Below, one piece after another: positions 37,506 to 48,406 of a DNA stretch of 64,000 nucleotides (position 1 is its first letter; each line of letters opens with the position of its first letter). Below the pieces are notes generated by a model. That model was given only the letters and a program-made list of their open reading frames with translations, was not told the origin of the DNA and did no database searches. This stretch comes from Acinetobacter sp. ANC 4648. GTDB taxonomy: Bacteria; Pseudomonadota; Gammaproteobacteria; Pseudomonadales; Moraxellaceae. A program made the position numbers and the translations under genes. The stretch lies in the NCBI RefSeq assembly GCF_002135345.1, contig NZ_NEGI01000007.1, positions 1-64,000 of the forward strand, in the 5' to 3' direction.

Positions 37506-38302
37506 ACAGTTACTAAGACCTAAAAAATACTAAATTTGATTAAAAAATGATCACTTAAGCTATACTTTTTATACAAAATAGCAGTATAGCCCATAGGCAG
37601 ATGATCTAAGGTTTGCTATAGTCAGCGCACGGATACCACCGTAAGTGAAATTTATTTTAGGCATTTCAAAAACTTTTGAAATTAAAACCGAATCTAAATG
37701 TTCACCAAAATCTCGGAATGGTCCTAAAAGAATATGCCGACGCCGAAGGCTTTATTATATCGGCAAAAAGACAAACTGTTGCGTTTAATTGTACTTTAGT
37801 ACAAAAATCGGTTTGTTTAAAAATATATGTCGCCAACCTAGACGTTGGTTTTTAAACATAAACTGATACACATCAGACAAGTCGCTTGCAAGTGTAATTC
37901 AGGACTTAAGTGTTTGAGGCATTGGAACTGCACCGATTGTAAAGATACGATGATAATTCCGTATCAAGATGCTCTATCTCAGTTAGAGGAGCAAATCTTC
38001 GAACAAGGTGACAGTGAAAGACGATGAAATTCAGTCATCCAATGCACCACTTTGAAGTACCAGTGAAAACTTGAAGACTTTAATTGTTTAATGATGAATT
38101 TAATAATTAAAGTAGGATTGCCAACATCAATACCGGTATCAAACCCAAATCCTCTTTCAATAGATAGATAGGTGACAGGTAAATCGTTTAAAGCATGTTT
38201 ATGTATACATACTTTAAGCCTTGATTCAACTCAGTTTGATGTTCGCTTTACTAGTTAGAATAAGCGAGTTGTTGGTGTGGATCACTATTAGGTGTTACCC
38301 CC
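37506..38302 (+). other. Long rne leader / rluC-rne intergenic region with stacked hairpins
   Basis: About 800 bases separate the two start codons. On the plus strand three hairpins lie close together. GCCGA/TCGGC (37736-37764) has an inner GCC-GAA-GGC. ACAAAC/GTTTGT (37771-37816) has an inner TTGTAC-TTTA-GTACAA. CCAAC/GTTGG lies at 37833-37848. E. coli rne has a long structured leader through which RNase E limits its own mRNA; this region may be the counterpart. The transcription start was not identified. A Cys-rich 60-codon frame at 37845-38027 (TTG start) is not accepted as a gene. Confidence 0.5.
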
Positions 38303-41300
38303 ATGAAACGTATGTTGATCAATGCAACCCATGCCGAAGAAGTTCGCGTTGCACTTATTACTGGTCACCGTCTGTACGATTTCGATTTAGAAAACCGTAC
38401 CCGTGAACAAAAGAAAGCCAATATCTATAAAGGTCATGTGACCCGCGTAGAACCCTCTTTAGAAGCAGTCTTTGTAGAATATGGTGCAGGTCGTCAAGGC
38501 TTCTTGTCGATGCGCGAAATTGCCAATACCTACTACAAAGCAGATCCGCGCCAGACTTCAAATATTCGCGAACTCATTACTGAAGGCACCGAGCTTTTGG
38601 TACAAGTTGAAAAAGAAGAACGTGGCAATAAAGGCGCTGCCCTTTCAACCTATATCTCTTTAGCTGGTCGTTATTTAGTATTGATGCCAAACAACCCGAA
38701 AGGTGGTGGTATCAGCCGTCAAATTTCAGGTTCAGTTCGTGAAGAATTGAAAGAAATGTTAGCGTCTTTAAATACACCGCGCGGTATGAGCGTGATTGTT
38801 CGTACAGCAGGTATTGGTCGCTCTCAAGAAGAATTACAACTTGACTTGCAACATCTATTGGACCTTTGGGCTCAAATTCAAACCACAGCAAGTTCTGGCC
38901 CATCTCCAATGTTGGTTCACCAAGAAGCTGGTGTAGTAACGCGCGCGATCCGTGATTATTTACGTGACGATGTTGCAGAAATTTTAATCGATAATGAACA
39001 AGCCTATGGCGAAGCATATAACTTCGTTAAAGCGGTAATGCCAAGCCAATTAGACAAATTAAAAACGTATACTTTAAATGAGCCTCTATTTGCCCATTTT
39101 GGTATTGAGAGTCAAATTCAAACTGCTTATGAACGTGAAGTTAAACTTCCTTCTGGCGGTTCAATCGTGATTGATCAAACTGAAGCATTAGTATCAATTG
39201 ATATTAACTCAGCGAAATCGACGCGTGGTCATGATGTTGAAGAAACAGCGTTGAGTACTAACTTAGAAGCGGCTGAAGAAATTGCACGTCAATTGCGGTT
39301 ACGTGATATCGGTGGTTTAGTCGTAATTGACTTTATCGATATGACTAAAGAACGCAACCAACGTATGGTTGAAGCTAAACTTCGTGAAGCAACTCAAAGT
39401 GACCGTGCCCGCATCCAATTCGGTCAATTGTCACGCTTTGGTTTAATGGAAATGAGCCGTCAACGCTTACGTCCATCATTAGAAGAAGCTACTGGTTATG
39501 TCTGCCCACGCTGTCATGGTACGGGTATGGTTCGTGACCTACGTTCTCTTTCTCTTTCAATTATGCGTAAAGTAGAAGAGATTGCGTTACGTGAACGTCA
39601 AGGTGAAGTTCAAGTTGAAGTGCCAGTTGAAATTGCTGCATTTTTATTGAATGAAAAACGTCATAGCCTTGTTTATTTAGAACAAACTTCAAATGTCCGT
39701 GTGACGGTATTACCACACCCACATTTAGAAACACCGCATTATGAAATATCTTATAACCCTGAAGGTTTTGCACCAACAAGCTATGAACGCACTGAAGCAA
39801 CTCGTTTAAGTGAAAAAGAGTTAGGTTATGAATCTTCCGATTGGCATTTAGAAGAAGAACATAATCAGCAAGCGAATCAAAAAGCTGCTACTCAAAATAA
39901 TAAGCAACAGCAAAAACAGCCGACTGCTCAACAAAATGCTCAGCCGCAACCTACTGTTCAAGCACAAATTGCAACGCCGTCTTCTAGTCCATGTGCATGG
40001 TTAGAAAATTTGTTTGTACAAAAGCAAGCAAAGACGGTTGATCAATCGCGTAGTGCCAATAATGCAGCTGCTGCCATTGAACAAATGATTAATGGCGGTG
40101 CTGTTAGCCGTGGTCAACATGGTCAAATGGCTACACCGGTCCCAGCTGTTCGCACTGAAGTTGTTGCACCGCATGCACCTGTAGTCGCAAACAATGCTTA
40201 TATCGGCCAAGCTGCGACCAAACAAGAACCACGTGAATATGTTGAAAAAAATATTGAACGTGATGAAAAAATGCAGCGCAATAACAAAAAGCGCAATAAT
40301 ACCAACAAACCGAAAGAACAACGTGAGCCTGTAGCTGTACCAGAGCCTGTACAACAGCATCAAGTCCATGAAGAAGTTGTCCAAGTTTCACGTCATGAAC
40401 AGCGCCAAGAGCAACGTGAACAAAAGCAACGTCAACCTAGACAACGTCATGAACAGCGCCAAGAACAACAGCGTGAGCCACAATTTGAAGCTCAAGCTGA
40501 ACAAGCTGTTCCACGTCGTGACCGCAACAGTCAGCAGCGCCCAAATCGCCCAAATCGTCATCGCGATCCAAGCGTATTGAATGAGCAACCACAAAATCAA
40601 GTGGCTACTCCAGTTGAACAACGTCCAGTTGAAAATACTCAAACCGTTAAAGTTGATGTGATTGATGCTCCTCGTCAAGAAACAATGACTACTGCGCTTG
40701 TAGTAAATATCGATAATGCACAAAGCGAAATTTTGGCATTAAATACTCCAACACCTGTAGTAACACCACCAGCCAATGTTGCACCTGTTGTGACACCGCC
40801 TGTTGAGAAAACTCCAGTTGAAAAATCAGTGAAAGTAGATGTTACTGAAGCGACTCAACCCGCTGAAGTAGTCGTGCAACAAGAGCCTCAACAACCTGTG
40901 CAACGTGCGAACAATGATCCGCGTCAACGTCGTCGCCAGCAACGTGAAGTAACTCCAGTAAAAACTGAAGTGCCTAAACTCACTCCATCACAAGTACCTA
41001 CATTAGCGCAATATAGCGTAGGTAGTTTAATTCGCCATGTGTATGGTGAAGATTGTTCAGTCCTCATTGAGCAGTTTGGTTTAATTCCAACATTTAACCG
41101 TGCACTGGTGAAGTTTACTGAAGAGTTTGCTGCAACACTCACTGTTAAACCTGTTGCTGCTGAGGCTGAGAAAAAACCTGTTACACGTGATGCTGTTGTA
41201 TCGAAACCAGCACCTGAAGCAGAACCAGCACCTGTGTTAGATCTAACACCACCACCGCCGGTATCTGACAACCGTGTTGCCAACGACCCACGTGAACGTC

Positions 41301-41740
41301 GTCGCTTAGCGAAACTTGCAGCTGAACAAGCTTTTGTACAAGCAAAACAAGTTCAGGCTGAGACAGTTCAAGTTACAGAGCAAGCAACTGTAGAAACACC
41401 AACAGAAGTCACTGCTGATGCAATTGTAACGGAGCAATCTGTTGCACCTACCTCTGTAGAAACACAAACAGTGGAAAGTAAGCCTGCTACAGCTCTTGAA
41501 GCTAAAGTCGTGACAGAAACGATCGTTGAGCCCGTTACTATTGAACAAGTCATTAGTACACCAACAAAAGAAGTCACGAAAGCTGTTAAAAATATGGTCA
41601 AAACTGAAGCTCAAGATGACTTAGCTTTGGAGACAGCTCAAGAAGATGTTACAGACAGCCAAGTAGATACGGATGAGAAACCTGCCCGTCCACGCCGTCC
41701 ACGTGGTCGCCCTCCAAAGAAAGCGACTACTGCTGAATAA
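38303..41740 (+). CDS. rne: Ribonuclease E
   Basis: RNase E is the essential endonuclease of mRNA decay and rRNA/tRNA processing and the scaffold of the degradosome. The 1145-residue protein has the catalytic half (S1 domain about 35-120, DNase I-like site with the conserved [11 protein letters not shown] and VVIDFIDM blocks) and the Zn-link CPRCHGTG at 401-408. The long disordered tail is rich in Gln, Arg and Pro. It contains an 18-residue tandem repeat (HEQRQEQ, about 697-720) and two NDPR-type motifs (871-878 and 994-1001) known from RNase E tails of related bacteria. A terminator follows. Confidence 0.95.
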   Translation: MKRMLINATHAEEVRVALITGHRLYDFDLENRTREQKKANIYKGHVTRVEPSLEAVFVEYGAGRQGFLSMREIANTYYKADPRQTSNIRELITEGTELLVQVEKEERGNKGAALSTYISLAGRYLVLMPNNPKGGGISRQISGSVREELKEMLASLNTPRGMSVIVRTAGIGRSQEELQLDLQHLLDLWAQIQTTASSGPSPMLVHQEAGVVTRAIRDYLRDDVAEILIDNEQAYGEAYNFVKAVMPSQLDKLKTYTLNEPLFAHFGIESQIQTAYEREVKLPSGGSIVIDQTEALVSIDINSAKSTRGHDVEETALSTNLEAAEEIARQLRLRDIGGLVVIDFIDMTKERNQRMVEAKLREATQSDRARIQFGQLSRFGLMEMSRQRLRPSLEEATGYVCPRCHGTGMVRDLRSLSLSIMRKVEEIALRERQGEVQVEVPVEIAAFLLNEKRHSLVYLEQTSNVRVTVLPHPHLETPHYEISYNPEGFAPTSYERTEATRLSEKELGYESSDWHLEEEHNQQANQKAATQNNKQQQKQPTAQQNAQPQPTVQAQIATPSSSPCAWLENLFVQKQAKTVDQSRSANNAAAAIEQMINGGAVSRGQHGQMATPVPAVRTEVVAPHAPVVANNAYIGQAATKQEPREYVEKNIERDEKMQRNNKKRNNTNKPKEQREPVAVPEPVQQHQVHEEVVQVSRHEQRQEQREQKQRQPRQRHEQRQEQQREPQFEAQAEQAVPRRDRNSQQRPNRPNRHRDPSVLNEQPQNQVATPVEQRPVENTQTVKVDVIDAPRQETMTTALVVNIDNAQSEILALNTPTPVVTPPANVAPVVTPPVEKTPVEKSVKVDVTEATQPAEVVVQQEPQQPVQRANNDPRQRRRQQREVTPVKTEVPKLTPSQVPTLAQYSVGSLIRHVYGEDCSVLIEQFGLIPTFNRALVKFTEEFAATLTVKPVAAEAEKKPVTRDAVVSKPAPEAEPAPVLDLTPPPPVSDNRVANDPRERRRLAKLAAEQAFVQAKQVQAETVQVTEQATVETPTEVTADAIVTEQSVAPTSVETQTVESKPATALEAKVVTETIVEPVTIEQVISTPTKEVTKAVKNMVKTEAQDDLALETAQEDVTDSQVDTDEKPARPRRPRGRPPKKATTAE

Positions 41741-41763
41741 GTTGCATAACTGCAGCTAAAATT

Positions 41764-41797
41764 AAAAACCTAGTCATTCCGGTGGCTAGGTTTTTTT
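41764..41797 (+). terminator. rne terminator
   Basis: AAAAACCTAG and CTAGGTTTTT arms enclose a 12-base loop, followed by a T run. Confidence 0.85.
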
Positions 41798-42009
41798 GTT
41801 ATTTTAATTAAAATTTTTAATACTTTTGTCAGATTAGGTTGATTGCACTAGAGCTAAGATTATAAAAAGACAACAGTAAATGAGAGATTATGGATATGAC
41901 ATCTCTTGCTGGCTTAATTTGAACTGACTAGACATGATCTACAGCCCCATTGCCAAGTAAATTACGAACAAATAAACCTTATCGGATTACGAAAAAAAAT
42001 AGGATTAAT

Positions 42010-43851
42010 ATGAGCCAAATGCTACAAACCGATTTAATTGGTATTGCTGATGTAGTTACACGACTACCTAAATTCCTCAATAAAGTTCCTAATCTACTCA
42101 CAGGTCTGAAACAAGCCTATCTTCGTACCCCAAATACACCCACGGGCTTAGCATTAGCCTTTGAAAAAGCAGTAAAACGCAATCCTCATGGCAATGCACT
42201 GTTATTTGAAGAGCAACGCTATACTTATCAAGAGCTGAATGACTGGGCCAATCAAATTGCTCACTATTACTTGTCTCTTGGAGTCTGCAAGGGTGATGTG
42301 ATTGCGGTCATGATTGAAAATCGTTCAGAACTTTTAGCCACAGTCATTGCACTGGCTAAAATTGGGGCAACTTCTGCACTGGTGAATACCTCTCAAACAG
42401 GAAAAGTACTCGCACATAGCGTTAACTTAGTCAAATCTGTTGCCATTATTGCCGGTGAAGAATGCCGTAACGCAGTTGACGAAATACGTCAGGATTTAAA
42501 TATTACGGAAGATCGTTTCTTTTGGTTTGCAGATCAAATTACCCGTAAAGATGTCGGTACAGCGCCACAGGGCTATATTAACCTCGCTGAAAAAATCATT
42601 CAGTTCCCAAAATTTAATGTACCAACCACGCATAAAGTCAAAGGTAAAGACGGTTTATTCTATATTTATACCTCAGGAACAACGGGTTTACCGAAAGCCG
42701 TTATTTTTAGTAATAGTCGCTGGACACTTGCATACGGCACCTACGGTCACATCCTGAACTTAAGTGAAGATGACGTGATGTATTGCACCCTACCGCTTTA
42801 CCATGCAACTGGAATGGTGGTCTGTTGGTGTGGTGTGATTGCAGGAGGCAGTACCCTTGCGCTACGACGTAAATTTTCAACCTCGGCATTTTGGTCAGAT
42901 GTGCAAAAATTTAATGCCTCTGCGATTGGTTATGTTGGAGAGCTTTGCCGCTATTTAATGGATGCACCATCATCTGACCTCGACCGTGCTCATCGTGTCA
43001 CCAAAATGATTGGCAATGGTATGCGTCCGAATATTTGGGGAAAATTTAAAGAGCGTTTTGGAATCGAAGAAATTTTAGAACTGTACGCATCGAGTGAAGG
43101 GAATGTCGGTTTTAGCAATATTTTTAACTTTGATAATACAGTCGGCTTCTCTCCAACACCTTATGCCATCGTTGAGTTTGATAAAGAAAAAAATGAAGCG
43201 ATTCGAGATTCAAATGGCGATTGTATTAAAGTGAAGAAAGGCGGCATTGGTCTGTTGATTGGGAAAATTACCAGCCGCTCACCTTTTGATGGCTATACCG
43301 ATTCTGAAAAAAACAAATCCGTGATCATGAAAGACGTGTTCAAGAAAGGCGATTCTTACTTTATTACCGGTGATCTGGTTCGTGATATTGGTTTCCGGCA
43401 TGCTCAATTTGTTGATCGCCTCGGTGATACTTTCCGCTGGAAGGGCGAAAATGTCTCGACGACGGAAGTAGAAAATATTGTCAGCGAATATCCAAAAATC
43501 GCAGAAGCAGTGGTCTATGGGGTTGAAATCCCGAACACTAATGGTCGTGCAGGCATGGCAGCCATTACCTTGCATAATGGTAATGCACTGAATGAACAAG
43601 ATTTAGGCAACATGGTGATCGAATTTAAAAAGCATTTACCTGCCTATGCTATTCCAGTCTTCTTGCGTGTTCAAAAAACCGTCGAAACTACAGGAACATT
43701 TAAATATCAAAAGAATAAATTGAAAGAAGAAAGCTTCGATCCAACGAAAACTTCTGATCGTTTGCTGGTTTTATTGCCAGGCGCAATCGCATATAGTGAC
43801 GTAAATACAGAAATTTGTGACAACATCGAAGCTTATAAATATCGTTTTTAA
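42010..43851 (+). CDS. Long-chain fatty acyl-CoA synthetase (FATP/FadD6-like)
   Basis: The 613-residue AMP-forming ligase activates fatty acids to acyl-CoA by family assignment. It has the ATP/AMP signature YIYTSGTTGLPKAVIFSNSR (about 217-236), the A5-type motif ELYASSEGNVGF, the adenylation motif GDSYFITGDLVRD, and the C-terminal hinge and lysine region (FKYQKNKLKEESFD). The match is closer to very-long-chain acyl-CoA synthetases/fatty acid transport proteins than to FadD. The ATG at 42010 has AGGA upstream; the frame from 41950 is rejected. Confidence 0.88.
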   Translation: MSQMLQTDLIGIADVVTRLPKFLNKVPNLLTGLKQAYLRTPNTPTGLALAFEKAVKRNPHGNALLFEEQRYTYQELNDWANQIAHYYLSLGVCKGDVIAVMIENRSELLATVIALAKIGATSALVNTSQTGKVLAHSVNLVKSVAIIAGEECRNAVDEIRQDLNITEDRFFWFADQITRKDVGTAPQGYINLAEKIIQFPKFNVPTTHKVKGKDGLFYIYTSGTTGLPKAVIFSNSRWTLAYGTYGHILNLSEDDVMYCTLPLYHATGMVVCWCGVIAGGSTLALRRKFSTSAFWSDVQKFNASAIGYVGELCRYLMDAPSSDLDRAHRVTKMIGNGMRPNIWGKFKERFGIEEILELYASSEGNVGFSNIFNFDNTVGFSPTPYAIVEFDKEKNEAIRDSNGDCIKVKKGGIGLLIGKITSRSPFDGYTDSEKNKSVIMKDVFKKGDSYFITGDLVRDIGFRHAQFVDRLGDTFRWKGENVSTTEVENIVSEYPKIAEAVVYGVEIPNTNGRAGMAAITLHNGNALNEQDLGNMVIEFKKHLPAYAIPVFLRVQKTVETTGTFKYQKNKLKEESFDPTKTSDRLLVLLPGAIAYSDVNTEICDNIEAYKYRF

Positions 43852-43981
43852 CTGACTTTTGCTTATTTTTTGACTAAATGTGGCAATTTTGCCGCATTTA
43901 TAAGCAAACGTTTTAATTTTTATTAATTTCCACTTGCGCTTCGTTGAGATCTTGCTAAAATACGCAACATCAAAACGAGAT

Positions 43982-44057
43982 GGGTCGTTAGCTCAGCTGG
44001 TAGAGCAGCGGACTTTTAATCCGTTGGTCCCGCGTTCGAATCGCGGACGACCCACCA
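43982..44057 (+). tRNA. tRNA-Lys (anticodon UUU)
   Basis: The 76-base sequence folds as a cloverleaf with a GGGTCGT/ACGACCC acceptor stem and the anticodon loop CTTTTAA (TTT). GTTCGAATC forms the T loop, and the CCA end is encoded. It is identical to the next tRNA. Confidence 0.98.
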
Positions 44058-44079
44058 TCTTGTATTTTGAAACCCCTAT

Positions 44080-44155
44080 GGGTCGTTAGCTCAGCTGGTA
44101 GAGCAGCGGACTTTTAATCCGTTGGTCCCGCGTTCGAATCGCGGACGACCCACCA
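44080..44155 (+). tRNA. tRNA-Lys (anticodon UUU), second identical copy
   Basis: It has the same 76 bases as the first copy, beginning 22 bases after it, with CCA encoded. A strong terminator lies 9 bases downstream, so both are expected on one transcript. Confidence 0.98.
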
Positions 44156-44163
44156 AGATTCTT

Positions 44164-44196
44164 AAAAAAGCCTATCATTTTTTGATAGGCTTTTTT
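44164..44196 (+). terminator. tRNA-Lys operon terminator
   Basis: AAAAAAGCCTATCA and TGATAGGCTTTTTT arms form a perfect 14-bp stem with a loop of T residues. Confidence 0.92.
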
Positions 44197-44436
44197 ATTA
44201 TAGAAAATAATATGCATCATCTCTTGGCAACGCTCAATATACTAATAAGTAGAAAAAGTCTTTTAAAGCATTCAGAGGGATACTCTAATTTCCCCAATTG
44301 TAAGCATCTTGAATATTAAATCACTGATCTCTAAATCAAAACAATCCATCATCATAGTTCAGTTCTAACTGGTTCATTGAGATTAATGAAATACTCTAAA
44401 ATACTTCACAGTGGTTTTATTAAGTCATTATTGAAA

Positions 44437-45132
44437 TCAACTCTTTGATTTCATCAAAACATAAGCCTGATCAGGTATTGAATCTTTATTCGCAAAGACA
44501 TGATTTTTTCGCTTGTTTGATTCTAAGATCTTCTCCAAATTCATCACTAAATTTTGTTGCTCATCGATCGTATAATAAAACTCTGCTCCCTCAGCCAAAT
44601 GGATAACAATTTCATTGTTTTCATATGACCAAGTATCTTTTCGATAAGGTTGAATCGTATTGCCTTGATTATCTGTATCTAAATGCATCCGCCCCGAATA
44701 TACAATGGTTCGGTGTGCTGTTCCATCGGGTAATAAATTTAAGATATATTCAACTGTACCTTTTTCACAATCGACAAAATGATCACTACAATTAATTTGA
44801 GTACTGTAGCGCCCGACATACTTAAGTTGCTGTTCTGATAGCTGAGATGATTTATGACTGGAGCGTTGATTTCCTAGCATGGGAATACTTGCCTGTCCTG
44901 CCACATCTGTGAGTTTTTTCCCTTGATCCTCACCCTCATCAAATGTGCCTGAAACGATAGACTCTTGATCAGCTTGAAGTGTGGCGGTACTGGTTTGGCT
45001 ATCGTCATCACTAGGTTCTGAATCCATTGTAAAATCTTGCTGTTGTTGACCACACGCACTCAATAAAAAACTGAGACATAGACTCAAACACCCGATCCGT
45101 AATGAACCCACTCGACCCAACATTAAAAACAT
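44437..45132 (-). CDS. Lipoprotein with an NlpE-like domain
   Basis: The roughly 231-residue protein has a lipoprotein signal peptide with lipobox LLSAC. An acidic Ser/Asp/Thr-rich linker follows. The C-terminal domain pattern (YVGRYSTQINCSDHF, LLPDGTAHRTIVYSG, TWSYENNEIVIHL) resembles NlpE-type beta-barrel domains; in E. coli NlpE is an envelope stress sensor. The resemblance is by pattern only. The start is uncertain among ATGs at 45132 and 45123 and a TTG at 45150; none has a clear ribosome site. It stands alone and is divergent from pspC. Confidence 0.65.
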   Translation of the reverse strand: MFLMLGRVGSLRIGCLSLCLSFLLSACGQQQQDFTMDSEPSDDDSQTSTATLQADQESIVSGTFDEGEDQGKKLTDVAGQASIPMLGNQRSSHKSSQLSEQQLKYVGRYSTQINCSDHFVDCEKGTVEYILNLLPDGTAHRTIVYSGRMHLDTDNQGNTIQPYRKDTWSYENNEIVIHLAEGAEFYYTIDEQQNLVMNLEKILESNKRKNHVFANKDSIPDQAYVLMKSKS

Positions 45133-45469
45133 AAGCGAATAACCATGCAAAATGAAACTTCATCTTCAAGCAAATACTGGCTATATATTAGGGTGTTCCT
45201 CACTGACAAAATACTAAAGTTAGAACTTTTTTACAAAAGTATAAAAAAAATACATCTTCAACTCTAAATGATAAAGAATACTAATACTTCTATCTAAAAT
45301 GCTTTAATTTTATTCATTTATGCTGGAGATATGATTTTTGCAATTTTATGTGACGATATAGCTTTAAAAATGTAGTAATACCCACCATATACTGTGTTGT
45401 AGCAAGATTATTTCTATACAGAAGTAACAGAAGTAGATAGATCTCATAATTTTATTTAAGGAGAGTTTA
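45133..45469. other. Intergenic stretch without a recognised gene
   Basis: About 340 AT-rich bases lie between the divergent lipoprotein and PspC-domain genes. They presumably hold both promoters; no clear box pair or RNA structure was recognised. Confidence 0.4.
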
Positions 45470-45736
45470 ATGGCCAATTCTGGTTTATATCGTTCTAACC
45501 GACATAATATGATCGCCGGTGTTATGGGCGGTATTGCTGAACGTTTTGGTTGGAATGTGACATTACTGCGCATTATTTTTATTGTGGTTTCTTGTATGAG
45601 TGCTGCATTTCCTGGGATCTTAGTGTATTTGATCTTGTGGTTATTAATTCCTAAGCAAGAACTACAGCTAAATGCGCCAACAGGCTATCAACAGCCTATT
45701 AAGAATATCTATGAAGATCAAAGACAGTCGCGTTAA
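45470..45736 (+). CDS. PspC domain-containing protein
   Basis: The 88-residue protein is essentially one PspC domain: a basic N-terminus, the IAGVMGGIAERFGWNVTLLRIIFIV helix, and a second hydrophobic stretch ending YLILWLLIPKQE. PspC proteins are small inner-membrane proteins linked to the phage-shock envelope stress response. No other psp gene is adjacent. A very strong AAGGAG site lies before the ATG, and a terminator shared with the convergent HPP gene follows. Confidence 0.87.
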   Translation: MANSGLYRSNRHNMIAGVMGGIAERFGWNVTLLRIIFIVVSCMSAAFPGILVYLILWLLIPKQELQLNAPTGYQQPIKNIYEDQRQSR

Positions 45737-45768
45737 GTATTTTTATTAAAATTGACTAACAATTTTAT

Positions 45769-45807
45769 GCTACGACATACTCTCCCTAATTTGTCGTAGC
45801 TTTTTTT
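45769..45807. terminator. Terminator between pspC-like and HPP-CBS genes
   Basis: GCTACGACA and TGTCGTAGC arms are followed by seven T residues on the plus strand. The loop is 14 bases. Confidence 0.8.
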
Positions 45808-45826
45808 ATGCTTAAAATCTGTATTT

Positions 45827-46924
45827 TCAGATGCGATTTAGCTGTTGTTGTAACGCTGCAATCATATCGGCACGGCTAATAATACCGACTAATTTATGCT
45901 GCTCAACTACTGGAATATAGTTAAACGATTTCTCTACAAAATATGGCACTAAATCTTGAATCATTTGTGAAGGTCTCACTGTAACTACCTGACGATTCAT
46001 AATCTGCTGAACCAAGTGTTCCCATGATGTATGTGGGTCAGCTGCACGTTTAAACCACTCTACAACATCATATAACGCTAAAGTACCGACCAATTCATTC
46101 TCAATATTCACAACAGGTAAACTCATTAAATTAACCCGTTTAAATTTAGCGAGCGCATCGTGAATATTATCTTGTTCATGCAAACTAATGACATCCTTAC
46201 TCATAATATCCTGACACAAGTATGCACTCACTATACGTGCGTTGGCTTTATCTTGTGCTTCTAAGATAATTTTCTGTAGGTCATATTCACTAATATCCAA
46301 AAGCTCTGTCTGATGCTCTAGAACATCTTGAATATCTTGCGGTTGAATGGTGACTTTCTGCGTTGGTGTTGGGTCTTTAGAGCGTGTATTCAGTTGTGCG
46401 ATTTGTGGATATTGTTTTCCAAGCAAACGGTTAAAAATAATAGCCACAATCAAAAGTAAAACTGAATTCAGTAAGACGGGATAAAAAATAAAAACGTATC
46501 CCAACTCATGTACGGATGTTCCACCCAATACCGCAGTAATAGCCACTGCCCCACTTGGGGGATGCAATGAGTCTGTCGTCATCATTAGAAAGATAGATAG
46601 GGCTACTGCAATACTAAAAGCGACTGTAAAATTCGAGATATACAGCGCACAAGTCACACCAATAATACCTGCAATGATATTCCCGACCACCATATTCCAT
46701 GGTTGTGCTAAAGGACTTGCAGGTACAGCAAACAACAATACTGATGATGCCCCCATGGGTGCGATATACCATGCATTGAAGTCCCCCAGTACATACCAAC
46801 TAATCAAAGAAGATAGAATTAAACCAAGTAATGCACCAAGACCACAGAGGATTCTCTCCTTTAGCGGTAACACTTTAAAATTAGGTTTTAAGGTATTTAG
46901 CCATTCAAGTTTAGTATGAAACAC
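45827..46924 (-). CDS. HPP family membrane protein with C-terminal CBS domain pair
   Basis: The roughly 365-residue protein has four or five membrane helices with the HPP motif DSLHPPSGAVAIT. A cytoplasmic pair of CBS domains (about 220-350) has the MSKDVISLHEQDNIHDAL and VTVRPSQMIQDLVPYFVEK repeats, which usually bind adenine nucleotides. HPP proteins have been linked to nitrite transport in chloroplasts, but the bacterial substrate is not settled. The GTG at 46924 is preferred because AGG lies 6 bases before it; a GTG at 46948 is also in frame. Confidence 0.83.
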   Translation of the reverse strand: MFHTKLEWLNTLKPNFKVLPLKERILCGLGALLGLILSSLISWYVLGDFNAWYIAPMGASSVLLFAVPASPLAQPWNMVVGNIIAGIIGVTCALYISNFTVAFSIAVALSIFLMMTTDSLHPPSGAVAITAVLGGTSVHELGYVFIFYPVLLNSVLLLIVAIIFNRLLGKQYPQIAQLNTRSKDPTPTQKVTIQPQDIQDVLEHQTELLDISEYDLQKIILEAQDKANARIVSAYLCQDIMSKDVISLHEQDNIHDALAKFKRVNLMSLPVVNIENELVGTLALYDVVEWFKRAADPHTSWEHLVQQIMNRQVVTVRPSQMIQDLVPYFVEKSFNYIPVVEQHKLVGIISRADMIAALQQQLNRI

Positions 46925-47422
46925 AGTAAGCCTTTCACTTTTACGCACTCAAGAAGTGCTCATTATACGTTGATGTTGCCATAAGATGTATTTATTCCCT
47001 ATCTTAGAATTAATCAGTGACTATCCTTACACATCTAATTTTTAATAACAGATTACCAATGCTATTAGTTAGTGGTAAATATTTACAGCTCATTCTTTCT
47101 ACTGCACAGTGTTATTTGTTGGGTGTTATGATTGGAAAATTTTGAAAACCTTAAACACTACTAAATGCAAAAAAAAGCTTAAATCTAAACCAGGTATAGC
47201 CAAATATTTTCATTAATCATAAAAAAGATTATCACTTAGAGAGATATCAAACTTCTAAAATTTGCACCTAATTTTACTAAACTATAATACTCAAAAATAA
47301 TTTTTCATCAGTCTAAAACAGTTAGATTTAACTGCTATCTATTTTCTAGAGAACCTTTGCCACTCTCCTGCAAAATCCTTATACTTAGAGCCAATTTTTC
47401 TAATACTTATAGTGGATTCTGC
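46925..47422. other. Intergenic stretch upstream of glyQ
   Basis: About 500 AT-rich bases lie between the divergent HPP and glyQ genes. A short inverted repeat GCACT/AGTGC is at about 46945-46960. No gene, T-box-like leader or mobile element was recognised. Confidence 0.4.
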
Positions 47423-48406
47423 ATGAGTCGCGCCATATCGCATATTGATACATTTCAAGGCTTAATTCTTGCCTTACAAAATTACTGGGCTGAACAAGGT
47501 TGTGTCATTTTACAACCTTACGATATGGAAATGGGTGCGGGAACATTCCACACGGCAACCTTCCTACGTGCATTAGGGCCAGAAACGTGGAACGCGGCTT
47601 ATGTACAACCTTCTCGTCGTCCTAAAGACGGTCGTTATGGTGAAAACCCGAACCGCTTGCAACACTACTACCAATTTCAAGTGGTATTAAAGCCAAACCC
47701 AGCCAACATCCAACAACTGTATTTAGACTCTTTAAAAGCCATTGGGATTGATACTCTTGTACACGACATTCGTTTTGTTGAAGACAACTGGGAATCTCCA
47801 ACGCTCGGTGCTTGGGGCTTAGGTTGGGAAGTTTGGCTCAACGGTATGGAAGTGACACAGTTCACCTACTTCCAGCAAGTCGGCGGTATTGAATGCTATC
47901 CAGTGACAGGTGAAATCACCTATGGTCTTGAACGTCTTGCGATGTACTTACAAGGTGTAGATTCAGTTTACGATTTGGTTTGGACAAAAGGTCAATTCGG
48001 TACAGTCACCTATGGCGATGTATTCCACCAAAATGAAGTTGAACAATCAACGTATAACTTCGAATATGCCAACGTTGAAAAAATGTTTGAATTGTTCGAC
48101 TTTTACGAAGCCGAAGCAAGCCGTTTAATTGCAGCCGAACTTCCATTGCCTGCATACGAACAAGTGATTAAAGCATCACATAGCTTTAACTTACTCGATG
48201 CACGTGGTGCAATTTCTGTGACTGAACGTCAGCGTTATATTTTACGTGTGCGTACTTTGGCACGTTCTATTGCACAAAGTTATGTGGCTGCACGTGCCAA
48301 GCTTGGCTTCCCAATGGCAGAGCCTGAACTGCGTGATGAAGTCTTAGCGCAGTTAAAAGCACAAGTTGAAGCAGAAGCGAAAGAAGCCAACAAGGAGAGC
48401 AAATAA
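47423..48406 (+). CDS. glyQ: Glycyl-tRNA synthetase alpha subunit
   Basis: GlyQ carries the class II aminoacylation active site of the alpha2beta2 glycyl-tRNA synthetase. The 327-residue protein starts with [18 protein letters not shown] and has the diagnostic [24 protein letters not shown] and [15 protein letters not shown] blocks. The ATG at 47423 has GTGGA upstream; the longer frame from 47357 is not family-like. The stop overlaps the glyS start (TAATG), giving translational coupling of the two subunits. Confidence 0.96.
   Translation: MSRAISHIDTFQGLILALQNYWAEQGCVILQPYDMEMGAGTFHTATFLRALGPETWNAAYVQPSRRPKDGRYGENPNRLQHYYQFQVVLKPNPANIQQLYLDSLKAIGIDTLVHDIRFVEDNWESPTLGAWGLGWEVWLNGMEVTQFTYFQQVGGIECYPVTGEITYGLERLAMYLQGVDSVYDLVWTKGQFGTVTYGDVFHQNEVEQSTYNFEYANVEKMFELFDFYEAEASRLIAAELPLPAYEQVIKASHSFNLLDARGAISVTERQRYILRVRTLARSIAQSYVAARAKLGFPMAEPELRDEVLAQLKAQVEAEAKEANKESK

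Noticed and set aside
37845..38027. Cys-rich 60-codon ORF in the rne leader
   Set aside because: It has only a TTG start, no ribosome site, and begins inside a leader hairpin. The CxC and CxxC spacing is suggestive, but there is no other support.
39561..41614. Long antisense ORFs inside rne
   Set aside because: They mirror the repetitive Gln/Glu/Arg/Val codons of the sense gene and give low-complexity products without start signals.
43982..44155. Tandem tRNA-Lys as an integration (att) site with an inserted element
   Set aside because: The repeated unit is a complete tRNA gene with only 22 bases between; no integrase or foreign genes are nearby.
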